Positions 51,586 to 61,178 of a stretch of 64,000 nt of DNA are shown here, piece by piece. Source of the DNA: Trachythela sp. YZ-2020 (Eukaryota; Cnidaria; Anthozoa; Malacalcyonacea; Clavulariidae). Below the pieces are notes generated by a model. That model saw nothing but the letters and a program-made list of their open reading frames with translations. It did no database searches and was not told where the DNA came from. The stretch lies in the NCBI GenBank assembly GCA_016169945.1, contig JADLSH010000359.1:62001-126000 (forward strand). The letters run 5' to 3'. Each line of letters begins with the position of its first letter. The stretch's first letter is position 1. The position numbers and the translations under genes are program-made.

Positions 51586-52329
51586 ATGGATGTTAAAAGT
51601 AAAAAACTAGTTATTAAACTTCAAAGTTTAATGTGTCAAGATCAAATGCCGAGCAAACAAGACTTTAAAATGAATGTCTGTGGTAAGGTTTTTATCCCAC
51701 AAACGTATCTTAATAAGATGTATGAATTTGTTGAAGTCATGCAAAAACACCCACAACGAAATTTTCTTGTTCACGCCATGTATGATGTTTTTCATTATTA
51801 TTTAATGATGTTGAAAACAGTTGAATTGATGCATGAACACATTACCGAACACGTTGTTGAACTAAGTCAAAGATCAAACTTGCCATATGTAAAGGCTAAC
51901 ATGATATGGTACACCCCGTTAGAACACGATTTACAAAAACCTGGAATGGATGATCTTATTATTAAAATGCCAAAAAGTTTATGTCGTCAAGGAGGGCTCT
52001 TCATGTATTTACCAAAATCTAATGCTTTAAGATCAATGTGTACTTTTGGAGACATGTTTTTAAGGTGCGGAATTGGATATGGTCGCAATTTTTGCATAAA
52101 ATCTGAAGGTGAACAACTTGAAAATTTAAATTGCTCATTACATAGTGTTTATAAGTCTCATTTAAACAATAGTGAACCAATAATACCACTAAACAATGTT
52201 GGCATTAAATCATTAGTGTGCTTTGAAAAGCCAAAATCATCTAGAAGGTGGTCTTTTAAAACAAAAAAATACTCTATGGTGTACTCAGCAATTGTTAATA
52301 AGGATCAAAATAATATGCTTGATAATTAA
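51586..52329 (+). CDS. 247-aa protein of unknown function
   Basis: No recognisable domain. It is rich in Met, His and Leu, with a helical His-rich stretch (HAMYDVFHYYLMMLK, TVELMHEHITEHVVEL) and a basic C-terminus (RRWSFKTKK). No signal peptide or clear membrane segment. Its early-type promoter and position beside two zinc-binding genes suggest an early regulatory or replication accessory role (inference). I considered the missing adenovirus-type protease, but no His-Asp-Cys triad pattern is convincing. Confidence 0.75.
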   Translation: MDVKSKKLVIKLQSLMCQDQMPSKQDFKMNVCGKVFIPQTYLNKMYEFVEVMQKHPQRNFLVHAMYDVFHYYLMMLKTVELMHEHITEHVVELSQRSNLPYVKANMIWYTPLEHDLQKPGMDDLIIKMPKSLCRQGGLFMYLPKSNALRSMCTFGDMFLRCGIGYGRNFCIKSEGEQLENLNCSLHSVYKSHLNNSEPIIPLNNVGIKSLVCFEKPKSSRRWSFKTKKYSMVYSAIVNKDQNNMLDN

Positions 52330-52342
52330 TAACCTATCACAA

Positions 52343-52370
52343 ATTTCAAAGGCTTTATAGTCTTTGAAAT
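52343..52370. terminator. Hairpin 3'-end signal
   Basis: 12-bp stem ATTTCAAAGGCT / AGTCTTTGAAAT with one G-T wobble and a 4-base loop, 13 bases after the stop at 52329. It shares the TTTCAAAG core with the two hairpins at 53252 and 53356. Confidence 0.7.
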
Positions 52371-52373
52371 GTT

Positions 52374-52410
52374 TTTAAAGGATTGAATACTAGTTACTAA
52401 TAAAGAGACA
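52374..52410 (+). promoter_or_regulatory. Putative early-type promoter
   Basis: TTTAAAGGATTGAATAC, then TACTAATAAAGAGACA before ATG 52411. Confidence 0.62.
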
Positions 52411-53229
52411 ATGAACGTTTGTAATTTCAAAGAAAGCAAATTAAGTTATGGCAGCGAGTACAATGACTCGTATGGTAATGACTGCAATCACCTTAATAAG
52501 TGTAGGGGTGATAATGGAATAATGTTCTGTACAAGTTGTGGGATTGAGGACGATGATGAAGTCACATACGAAAACAAGTTTAGTCAACACCACTTTAAAA
52601 ATGATAAAAAAGTAAGCAATAAAAAAACAAAGAACAAAACATGTTGTGAGGCTTGTGCACGGTGTGTAAGTTGTGACCGCTCACTCGTCACAGATAGGAT
52701 TATTAAACGAGTAAGGGATTGGAATCATAGATGTGCAACATCAGATGAAAACAAATGTAATCATAATGATCATAAAAGATTAGAGATGAATAACTGTGTG
52801 TGGTGCTTTGGTTGTGGATACCTCTTTATGGATAAAATTTGTAAAGGTAGAAACACCATGCTCACCATTGATAGTGAAGAGGATAGCGAGTACAGTAGTA
52901 GCAGTGATGAAGACAGCGAAGCGGAAGACGATGTAAAACCTATAATCACAAGCGTTGCAGAGTTAAAAGCCTTAGCAAAAAAACAAAAGGTTAAATACTA
53001 CACAAGAATGAGCGCGGAGGATCTTTGTAAAAGACTAAAGGTTGAGATCACAAAATTTAATAAGTATGTCTTCACAAACACAAAGACAGGAAAGCAATAC
53101 AGATTCCCAACCATCTTCCAAGCGGCAAAGAAAATGAAAGTTAACCCAGGCCTAATATCTTACTACCTAGGAAAGGAGATAACAATAGATGGAATAACAT
53201 ATTCATTACAAGAGATGAAAAAAACTTAA
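52411..53229 (+). CDS. Cys-rich zinc protein with SAP-like and NUMOD1-like helices
   Basis: 272 residues in three parts. Residues 1-145 carry many Cys/His pairs (FCTSCG, CCEACARCVSCDRS, CVWCFGCG), probably several zinc sites. Residues about 152-175 are an acidic serine tract (SEEDSEYSSSSDEDSEAEDD). Residues 182-210 (VAELKALAKKQKVKYYTRMS) fit a SAP-like DNA-binding helix pair, and 219-266 (RFPTIFQAAKKMKVNPGLIS) fit a NUMOD1-like helix-turn-helix module. The combination suggests a DNA-binding regulator or replication accessory. Domain calls are by eye. Early-type promoter upstream, hairpin downstream. Confidence 0.72.
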   Translation: MNVCNFKESKLSYGSEYNDSYGNDCNHLNKCRGDNGIMFCTSCGIEDDDEVTYENKFSQHHFKNDKKVSNKKTKNKTCCEACARCVSCDRSLVTDRIIKRVRDWNHRCATSDENKCNHNDHKRLEMNNCVWCFGCGYLFMDKICKGRNTMLTIDSEEDSEYSSSSDEDSEAEDDVKPIITSVAELKALAKKQKVKYYTRMSAEDLCKRLKVEITKFNKYVFTNTKTGKQYRFPTIFQAAKKMKVNPGLISYYLGKEITIDGITYSLQEMKKT

Positions 53230-53251
53230 AGTAAACCTGAATAAGCAAAAT

Positions 53252-53281
53252 ATTTTCAAAGGTCTTATGATCTTTGAAAAT
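53252..53281. terminator. Hairpin 3'-end signal
   Basis: 13-bp stem ATTTTCAAAGGTC / GATCTTTGAAAAT with one G-T wobble and a TTAT loop, after the stop at 53229. Confidence 0.7.
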
Positions 53282-53355
53282 TATAAAATAGATTTATAAA
53301 GTAAGCCCCGAACAAAGTAAGCCCCGAACGAACGTGTTAGCAAGGTAAGTCAATT

Positions 53356-53387
53356 AATTTCAAAGGTCTTAAATGATCTTTGAAATT
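53356..53387. terminator. Hairpin 3'-end signal for the opposing gene
   Basis: 13-bp stem AATTTCAAAGGTC / GATCTTTGAAATT with one G-T wobble and a 6-base loop, 21 bases beyond the end of the minus-strand gene at 53409. Confidence 0.7.
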
Positions 53388-53408
53388 GTAATGCTATGTT
53401 ATGTTAGC

Positions 53409-53791
53409 TTAGTCTTCAGGACACTCATCATTAAACTCTGACTCACCTATTTTTCTTAGCTTAGTCACTTTGAAGACAAGGTATTTACTAAGACCTTCCT
53501 CAACGCTTTTTGTGTATACACCTGTAATTTTAAAGTGTATTGTGATATTCATTTGTTTTTTATTTAACAGCTCACTTTCTTGCTTAGCTGATAACATTTT
53601 TGTTTTTAAGTACAACAACCCATTGTACAGTTGTGTTTTTGTACCATGTTCATATGCTAGACTTTTAATTTTGTCTTCAACATTTTTAGGCATGATCGTT
53701 GGAATGACATGCTAAACTTGTCTTCCTTCACCCCCCATGTGAATGCTTCATTGAGTTCAAATTTAACTTCACTTAATTCTTTGAATGACAT
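53409..53791 (-). pseudogene. Right-end gene, probably frameshifted, function unknown
   Basis: The promoter-proximal ATG at 53789-53791 opens a frame of about 44 codons. The longer frame (53693-53409, 94 aa, beginning MPKNVEDKIKSLAYEHGTK) starts inside it in a different register. The early-type promoter spacing points to the upstream ATG, so I read one gene of about 127 codons with a single frameshift between 53700 and 53680. No domain is recognised. A two-gene overlap is the alternative. Confidence 0.55.
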
Positions 53792-53835
53792 GTTACCTCT
53801 TTATTAGTATAATTTTTATACGATCCTTTAAACTA
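53792..53835 (-). promoter_or_regulatory. Putative early-type promoter of the right-end gene
   Basis: On the minus strand TTTAAAGGATCGTATA, then ATACTAATAAAGAGGTAAC before the ATG. It mirrors the polymerase promoter at the opposite TIR edge. Confidence 0.62.
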
Positions 53836-54016
53836 TCTTATTGTGTGTCTTTGCGTGCAAGTGGGGCTAGCAAGCCTTAAGAATAAGGTTCGTGTTATGA
53901 TGTGGTGAAGGTGTTGTAAATTTGCTTATTTGTTGGCTCCCAATTCGCGAGCGCTAGCGAGCCTTGGTAAAAGGTGATTTTTAAAAATGGGGTAGAATCC
54001 CCCTTTCCCCACTACT
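53822..54016 (-). repeat. P2 right TIR
   Basis: Complement of 36928-37122 with only a few differences (for example ACCCGATT versus ACCCCATT). It ends ACTACT followed by ATTTTA. Confidence 0.95.
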
Positions 54017-54118
54017 ATTTTATTATTGTAATTTAATTTATCTAGGTTTCAATGCGCATTTGATCATATACAAATGAAATTTGCGCAATATAAATAATAA
54101 ATTATTATTATTATTATT
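54017..54118 (+). pseudogene. LINE 3' fragment (right part) with ATT tail
   Basis: Continuation of 36761-36927 after P2. It ends in AATAATAAATTATTATTATT..., a microsatellite-type LINE tail, directly against P1 TIR sequence. Confidence 0.7.
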
Positions 54119-54643
54119 AAAATGTTTTCTCAGATGAAAAGATTCGATCTTAAATAGTCATTCCTAGTGTAAAAGAAATGTTAATCAATAAATATTTGCC
54201 AAGTGAAGGAATCGAACCCTCTTTAATTTGGGACCTTTAAAACGTTCGAAACATCGTTGTAAGAACTATGTCTATCTTTTTATTAGGTCGCTATTTTGGT
54301 CGACTCAGAAAGCGGTTTGTTTCGCATAAGGCAATACTAAGTTAAGTGTCGCTCTATTGGTTGTCTAAGAAACACTTCACTAGATACGAATCTATTACTG
54401 AGGAATTTATAAATCTCGCGATTACAAAGCCATATTTCTGTACACAAAATATGCTGAATTCAGCGAAATCTGAGCGTATAATTAATGAATGTTTATGTTA
54501 ATTACATAATGAACCCCCTGTATGCTAATGATCATGCTCCCCCTATATTATGTTAATGATGTTTGAATATTTAATGATGCGCCCTCTTGCGCCCCACTGC
54601 GCTTCCCAAAAAATCCGGGTCGAACGGTACCTATATTACTACT
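54119..54643 (-). repeat. P1 right TIR, outer part
   Basis: Reverse-complement match to about 28279-28845, ending in TATATTACTACT. It is followed by AATAGT, the imperfect duplication partner of AATTGT at the left end. Confidence 0.88.
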
Positions 54644-54649
54644 AATAGT

Positions 54650-55853
54650 GAACAAGCAAATTGGTTTTAGAAAGAAACACTCTACACAAACAGCGCTCTT
54701 AAATGTTACGAATAAATGGTATCTAAATATGGACAAAGGTTATTTGAACGGGTTATTTTCCTTGATTTAAAGAAAGCATTTAATTGCGTAAATCACAGTG
54801 TTCTGCTGAAAAAATTACAACTTTATGGTATAAATGGGGTGGCGCATAGCTGGTTTAAATCGTACTTAACAAATCGAACTCAAATGTGTAAGATTGGGCA
54901 AACTATGTCGCAACAACATACTATCCGTTGTGGAGTACCCCAAGGACCACTACTGTTTCTATTATACCTAACTTGGGACCACTACTGTTTCTATTATACA
55001 TAAACGATCTACCAAATTGTTTATCGCATACATCTGCGAATATGTTTGCGGATGATACTAATATAACAACTGAAGGTTTTAACGTAGAAGAAATACAAAT
55101 GCGCTTGAACAATGATTTGGAACATATCCATCAGTGGCTGCTTGCTAATAAATTGACTTTAAATAGAGACAAAACGGAATACATGATAATTGGTTCGCGA
55201 CAGAGATTATCGAAGATAGAAACCGATCCTACAAAAGAATTAGGTGAGCCCAAAATTAGGCGCGTTAAGCATTCGAAAACGTTACACATAATTATTGATG
55301 ATCAACTTTTGTGGAAAAGACAAATAGAAAACATTGTATCCAAGTTGTCTATAGGTATGCTGCGCCGAATAAAGAGTTGTGTCCCAAAAAGAACATTGAT
55401 AAATGTTTATAATGCGATAATACTGCCATATTTTGATTATTGCAGCCTTGTTTGGCGTAACTGCAGTGAATATCTGCTTGACAAACTGCAAAAAAATGCA
55501 AAACAGGGCTGCAAGGGTCATCACTGGCAGACCATATGAAATAGCAACAGAAGAAATACTTAAGAAATAAAATTGGCAACCTCTAACTGATCGCTGCGTG
55601 AAAAGTGTTCATGCACAAAGTGAAAAAGAAGGAGTTACCAGAAAGTAGGAACAACCTGTTTGAAATCGCTAACAATTAAAACTATAATTTACGCAGTAAT
55701 GATAATGATTTTGTTTTACAAAAGCCAAAAACAAATTATATGAAAAAAAGTATTAGTTATAATGGGTCAATAGCGTGGAATAACTTGCCAAAAGATTCAA
55801 AAGCAGCAAATATGTCAATTGGACAATTTATGGCTGCACTCGACCGTAAATAA
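54650..55853 (+). pseudogene. Non-LTR retrotransposon reverse transcriptase, broken
   Basis: The first bases after the P1 duplication already read as RT (VNKQIGFRKKHSTQTAL). Frames then give FLDLKKAFNCVNHS, CGVPQGPLLFLLY and INDLPNCLSHTSANMFADDT. The thumb region continues to 55539, with a decayed C-terminus ending WNNLPKDSKAANM, stop near 55853. A short direct duplication at about 54950-55000 disrupts motif B. P1 probably inserted into this LINE. The matching upstream part is not recognisable left of P1. Confidence 0.82.
54949..55000 (+). repeat. Short tandem duplication inside the RT
   Basis: GACCACTACTGTTTCTATTA with flanking bases occurs twice, about 27 bases apart, splitting the conserved GVPQG...LLFLLYINDL region and shifting the frame. 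Confidence 0.85.
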
Positions 55854-56212
55854 TGTAAATGATCGAATTTCTTATTTGATTATATTATATACTGTACTGT
55901 TTTATGTAAACTTTTGCGTGTTATAAAAGTTGTCAAAGTTGTAACATGATAGCCACGCCCCATCGCGTGAGCTATATAGTATACCCAGCGAAACCAGATG
56001 GGCCTATCCGACCTTTTACATACATTATGAAATATACTGTGCATATATACTGTGGTTGTCATAAATTCTGCATCGCGTCATTGGGTCAGTTAACAAGTAT
56101 ATCCGAGATATGCTTGCTCGATATCGGTTAAAGAAATGTAAAGTTATGGTTAAAAGGTGAAAAAATGCAACTATACGAGGTTGACTCGGACAATAAATAC
56201 TCCCAAGCGAGT
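55854..56212. other. Intergenic, no gene seen
   Basis: Small overlapping frames on both strands, no domain. Confidence 0.4.
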
Positions 56213-59200
56213 GATAATAATAATAATAATAATAATATTTATTTAAATATAGCGCTTAATTATATATATATTCAAAGCGCTGTACAATCTCATCATACTA
56301 TGATTCTTCAACTAAAATTTAAAATACTATAGTTCTACTAGAGATTAAAAGCGTTCTTAAAAAGAAATGTCTTTAATTGTTTTTTAAAAATGCTAATGTT
56401 TTCACTTTGTCTGATTTCTAATGGCAAAGTGTTCCATATTCGAGGAGCAGCAGATGTAAAAGCTCTGTCTCCTACGGTCTTTAGTTTAGTGACAGGAACT
56501 TGAAGGAGATCTTGGTCATCTGATCTTAAATCGTATTTGCTGGCCGGTTTTAATGTCAGTAACGCCGAGATATAACTAGGAGCGCTACCATTAAGAGCTT
56601 TATAAACCAATAGGGCAATTTTAAAATCGACTCGAAACTTGACAGGCAGCCAGTGGAGACTGATTAAAATTGGTGTTATACGGGAAAATCTTGGACTTTG
56701 GTATATGAGCCTAGCAGCAGCATTTAAAACTCTCTGGAGTCTTTGAAGTTGGTACTGAGGGATTCCAGCTAAAAGGGAATTACAATAGTCTAAGTGAGAC
56801 GTCACAAAAGCATGTATGAGGGTTTTCGTCGAGTCCATCGATAGGAACTTTCTTATTTGACGTATGTTGTATAGTCCTCTGAATGCTTTACTGCAGACTT
56901 TCCCAACATGAATATTCATAGACATGTGGTTATCGAACCATGAACCTAGATTTCGGACCTTTTCCACAGGTTTGATATCAACGCCTCCGACTTTAACAGA
57001 GTCGATTTGAATTTTTGAAAGTTGTTGTCGTGTACCAATAATTAAAAATTCCGTTTTAGAATCTTTAAACATCAGTTTATGAGTAAGCAACCAGGAACGT
57101 ATGTCAGCAATACATTCTTCTAATGCCAATATTGCTTGACTTTGTGCCACAGAAGATTCAGGGCGGAAAGACATGTATAGCTGGGTGTCATCAGCATAAC
57201 CATGCGCGGAAGGTAGATGCCTGCTAACAACGTATACAGTATATACAGTAAAAAGAGGACAGGTCCAAGGCAACTTCCCTGAGGCACTCGTTGCTTCCTG
57301 TCCGAAAGAAAAGATTTAATCCACAAAAGTGCTTTACCCGTTACCCCAAAATCAAACTCCAAGGTATCAAGCATAAGTTGGTGGTCAATTGTGTCGAAGG
57401 CCGAACTTAAATCTAATAACACGAGCAAGATTACTTCTTGTTTGTTCATACTCATTAAAATGTCGTTTTGAACTTTCAGGAGAGCAGTCTCAGTAGAGCA
57501 GTTCTTCCGATATGCTGATTGACTGCTTGGTAGAGGTGCATGCATTTTCGTCGCAGTGCTCAAACAACTGCTCAATAACAGCCTTTTCAGTGGATTTAGA
57601 CATAAAAGATAGGTTACAAACAGGTCTAAAGTTCTCAAAAACCACTTCCAGGCCAGATTTTTTTAAAAATGGCTTTAATAGAGCAATTTTCCAAGCGTCC
57701 GGGACATGTCCTTCTTGCAAGGATAAGTTGATGATTTTCGTAACAATAGGTGTTAATTCATTAGAGCACAGCTTTACTAACCATGATGGAATTGGGTCCA
57801 ATTCACAAGATGCGTTGGACGACTGCATGATTATGTCATGAACCTCTTGGTCCGAAAGAGGAGTAAACGATTCTAGCTTAACTTCTGGTCTACGATATTC
57901 AACCGGCTGTGGATCAATAGTAATTATTGTGGATATCCTTCCTAATGAGTTCAATTTTGCGGTAAAAATATTCACCGAACATATTAGTAAGTTGACATAA
58001 ATCATCATGCGGTGGCAGCTGTGGTTCATCCCTCGGCGTCTTACAAAGCGATATCACAACCTTAAACAATTTCTTCGAATCATTTAAGCATTCATCAATA
58101 AGGTCAGTATAGTATTTCTTTCGAGCCTCATTAAGTAGTGCAGAATATTTATTGCATATCTTACGATATGCAGCTCGATCAACATTTTGTTTAGATTTCC
58201 TCATTTTTCTTTCTAGCTTCCTTCGTTCCGTTTTTAGATGTTTAACATTTGCATTGAACCATGGCAGTCTACCTTTAGCGACAATAATCTTTTTTCGAAT
58301 AGGAGCATGTTTATCAAAAATGGACACTAGTGTGTCATTGTAACATTCCATCAGATCATCTACATTGGACCATGAATCATTCATACACAAATTTGACTGC
58401 AAGATGTCAGTCTTAAAGTTGTCAAGGTTAATCTTTTTCGTCTCGCGGAAACATATCTCTTTAGTAGAGAGATCTGGATGAGATATAGACAAGTAACATT
58501 CTGCAAAGCAGTGATCTGACAAGAAGAAAGTGGTTTCCAGCGAGGAGATGTTAATATCATTTGAGGATCTAGTAATCAATAAGTCCAATGTATGATTTAA
58601 ATGTTTCCAACATATCAATAAATCTTTTAGTATCAATGTCAGACTGGTCATTAAAATGAAAGTTAAAGTCTCCAGTAATTATTAAGATTTCTGGACACAT
58701 AACAATGCTTTCAAGATAATTAGAAAATTCTTGGAAGAATATACAAGAGGTAACATGGTGTGCCTGAGAGTAAGGTGCGCGATAGACCGCGACAACTTTC
58801 ATATGATGACCAGATATTACAAAGTTCCACTCAGAAAATTCAAACGACCTTTTTTCTCCGCCATCTAGTAGTAAGACTTTAAAGTTAGTTTTGAACATAA
58901 CACCAGTACCACCCCCCGGTCGGCCAGTTTGTCGTGGAAAGGATTTAAAAAAGTAGCCCGGAGGGCAAAGTGCAGCAATGCTGACGGTGTCTATTTCCTT
59001 TAACCAAGTTTAAATTGACAATACATATATCAATTTTATTATCCAGAATATGATTCACAAAAGCTGCAGTTTTATTCTTTAGAGATCTTGCATTAATGTT
59101 TGCGAAGCGTAGGGAATTTTGGCAATGAGGTGTAGAAGAGTCAGTGACCGTCATGGCAACAGGAATACAGTTTAAGTGATTATGCCCTCTGGGAAGGAAA

Positions 59201-59260
59201 GGTTCATCTAAGGCTGGGAATAAGGAATCGTCTAGTAATAATAACTGAACCATTTCAGTT
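56213..59260 (-). pseudogene. Near full-length CR1/L2-like LINE (endonuclease + RT), frameshifted
   Basis: Read on the minus strand, it runs from about 59253 to an (ATT)n tail at 56213-56236. Endonuclease motifs are FANINARSLKNK, VVAVYRAPYS, ILIITGDFNFHF and FFLSDHCF. Reverse transcriptase motifs include [66 protein letters not shown] and [11 protein letters not shown]. Then come a long thumb with NAAARLIYQSPRFSRITPIL and a terminus with APRIWNTLPLEIRQ. At least four frame changes (near 58940, 58600, 57950, 57550 and 57200) make it dead. The clade is inferred from motif style and tail. Confidence 0.88.
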
Positions 59261-59406
59261 TGTCCTTCCGCCTGGATTCTAAGCGAAAACCCTCTTCACT
59301 AGTTATACTAGAAATACATGCATGCAGAATCCCCTCGTCCATTAGAACCCAAGCAATTATACTCCCCAAAAGTTATTGTAACATGAAGTACTGAGTTGAT
59401 CACTGT

Positions 59407-59650
59407 AACCATGGTCACAGAATACCACACAGAAGGTCATCTCTAGATTGTTTTTGCGTAAGCGCTATTCGTCACTCAGCAAGTGCCCTAAACAGAAGCA
59501 GTCACCCCCCTGGACATATAGCCATTTTGAATGTTTCCAGGGGGGTGACTGCTTCTGTTTAGGGCACTTGCTGAGTGACGAATCATGACGAATAGCGCTT
59601 ACGCAAAAGCAATAAGAGATGACCTTCTGTGTAGTATTCTGTGCCATGGT
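59407..59650. mobile_element. Foldback MITE
   Basis: Arms 59407-59514 and 59536-59650 are inverted complements (ACCATGG...CACAGAATAC, GCGTAAGCGCTATTCGTCA, AAACAGAAGCAGTCACCCCC) around a 21-base centre. The right arm has a short extra ATTCGTCATG insertion. No coding. Confidence 0.85.
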
Positions 59651-59659
59651 AACACGCAA

Positions 59660-61020
59660 CCGGCCGTATATTTCTTTTATTTTTTGTACAAAATGCAAAA
59701 TAGTGATAAGGTTTGTACTTTTAACTGTAAAATTATCAATTGCCCAACTATATAAAGTAGCTATGTTATTACGTACTCTTTTAGCTTTGATTTACTCTAA
59801 AATTCAATCTTAAACGTCTCACAAAACGTTTCGAAATTGTCATAAAACTTCAACTGTTTTTTGAACAGTATTTTTATACTATGAAGTTTTTGAGATTAAA
59901 TATGTTATTTCTTATTCTATATAACGCATTTGAATTAATACTAAAACAATTTTTAAGATTTGTCAATGTTGTTATTGACCATAGTATGAACTACGCATTT
60001 TCAAAACCACAAACTGTCCCTTTCTCAGCCTTTCGACTGATTTCTTTTGCTATTGACTTTAGTAAGTGAAAGTATTCAAAACATTTTTTCATTTATATTG
60101 TTTTGGAGACTTAATATTTGTCTGAATTAATATGTCCCGACTTGAAAAAAATTTTCATATCAATGCCAAAAATAAAATGCCAAGATAGCAGTTATTTTTC
60201 TGACGTATACATATAAAAACAAAATCGTTGTCTTAGCCAATCATGATGTTGCTAGTTACCAGTTTTCTCTCGGTTTTAACTTACGCAGGCGCATAACTTA
60301 CAAAAAGGTCGAGTCCCGTCCATGACAAAAAAAAATGGCGGACGACTTTGCATTCCACAATGTTTTCACATACCCGGGTGTAAATATCCGAGCGGAATTA
60401 GTACCCTCGCACGGCGCTTCGCGCCGGCTCGGGGATTATGTGCAATATTTGATTCTTTCCGACTCTGACTTGATATTCGGCCTTTCCTCAGTTGTTTTCT
60501 GCTAGTAATTCGAGTTGGAATAAGTTGATAATTATTCGCTTTGTGCTGTAACGGAGTACACTGTTGCATATGTGTTTTGATTGCACATGTTTCATTTGAA
60601 GTCAATAAATTTTGATCAAGCGGTGGACTGGCAGCACTACGATCGCTGTTATGCGACAGGGCCGTTTTCATCGTATGCATACCTTTACGCCAGGGCTTTC
60701 TACATAAATTACTTAGTTTTTACAGATCATTACTGGCCCTCACAGGACCTTTATTTTGATCGCTTCGGGCTACTGGCTTTACATAAGAATTTGCATCAGA
60801 GACACAATGGAGATTAGGAATAGACTTAATACTAGAGTTTGAACTGGAGGCGCTTTCAACAATATTTATATAATAACTGCATCGTCCGATTCATTATGGC
60901 TCAGGACCAAATCATGATCTATTTCTTCGTCGCCAATCTCTATGACTGTGGGAGCATCTCCCCCATTCTGTGTGGATTCAATACAAATCAGACCATCCAC
61001 TCAACGATTCGCTTGAATGA
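59660..61020. other. Intergenic, no gene recognised
   Basis: Short frames without domains. A GC-rich hairpin GGCGCTTCGCGCC with flanking CGGCTCGGGG at about 60411-60436 looks like part of an interspersed repeat. Confidence 0.4.
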
Positions 61021-61023
61021 GTC

Positions 61024-61178
61024 TTAAGGCTCTTTTCCACTCATCGCAAAACCAACTCGCAAACTCGCTGCGAGTTCTTGCATGTAATTAAAATAAACTG
61101 TCGAGCATTGTGATTGGATGAAAGTACTCGCAGCGAGCTTGCGAGTTGGTTTTTGCGACGAGTGGAAAAGAGCCTTAA
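61024..61178. mobile_element. Hairpin MITE flanked by TTAA
   Basis: The element 61028-61174 (147 bp) lies between TTAA at 61024-61027 and 61175-61178. Arms start GGCTCTTTTCCACTC and include GCAAAACCAACTCGC. The duplication type is the same as for the long-TIR element at 32182-33562. Confidence 0.82.

Larger units (their letters stand above)
36922..54022. mobile_element. Polinton/Maverick P2 (young, near-complete)
   Basis: The element 36928-54016 (17,089 bp) is bounded by 195-bp TIRs beginning AGTAGTGGGGAAAGGGGG and by perfect 6-bp duplications ATTTTA at 36922-36927 and 54017-54022. The TIRs differ at only a few positions. It carries the hallmark Polinton set: protein-primed polymerase B, DDE integrase, packaging ATPase and jelly-roll capsid protein, plus about 15 small genes. 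Only three genes show frame damage. This indicates a recent insertion, either a mobile element or an endogenised virus. Confidence 0.95.
28273..54649. mobile_element. Polinton/Maverick P1 (old, internally decayed) with nested elements
   Basis: The element runs 28279-54643. Both termini start AGTAGTAATATAG (right end as complement), and 6-bp flanks AATTGT (28273-28278) and AATAGT (54644-54649) match in five of six positions, as expected for an old Polinton duplication. TIRs are about 860 bp. The right one is split by the retrotransposon fragment and P2. Remnants of Polinton structural genes lie at 29192-29650, 31707-31971, 35440-35990 and 36029-36474. No polymerase or integrase of P1 remains. 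Later insertions are listed separately. Confidence 0.85.

Noticed and set aside
51586..52329. Adenovirus-type cysteine protease of P2
   Set aside because: His-rich, but no ordered His-Asp/Glu-Gln-Cys pattern could be assigned.
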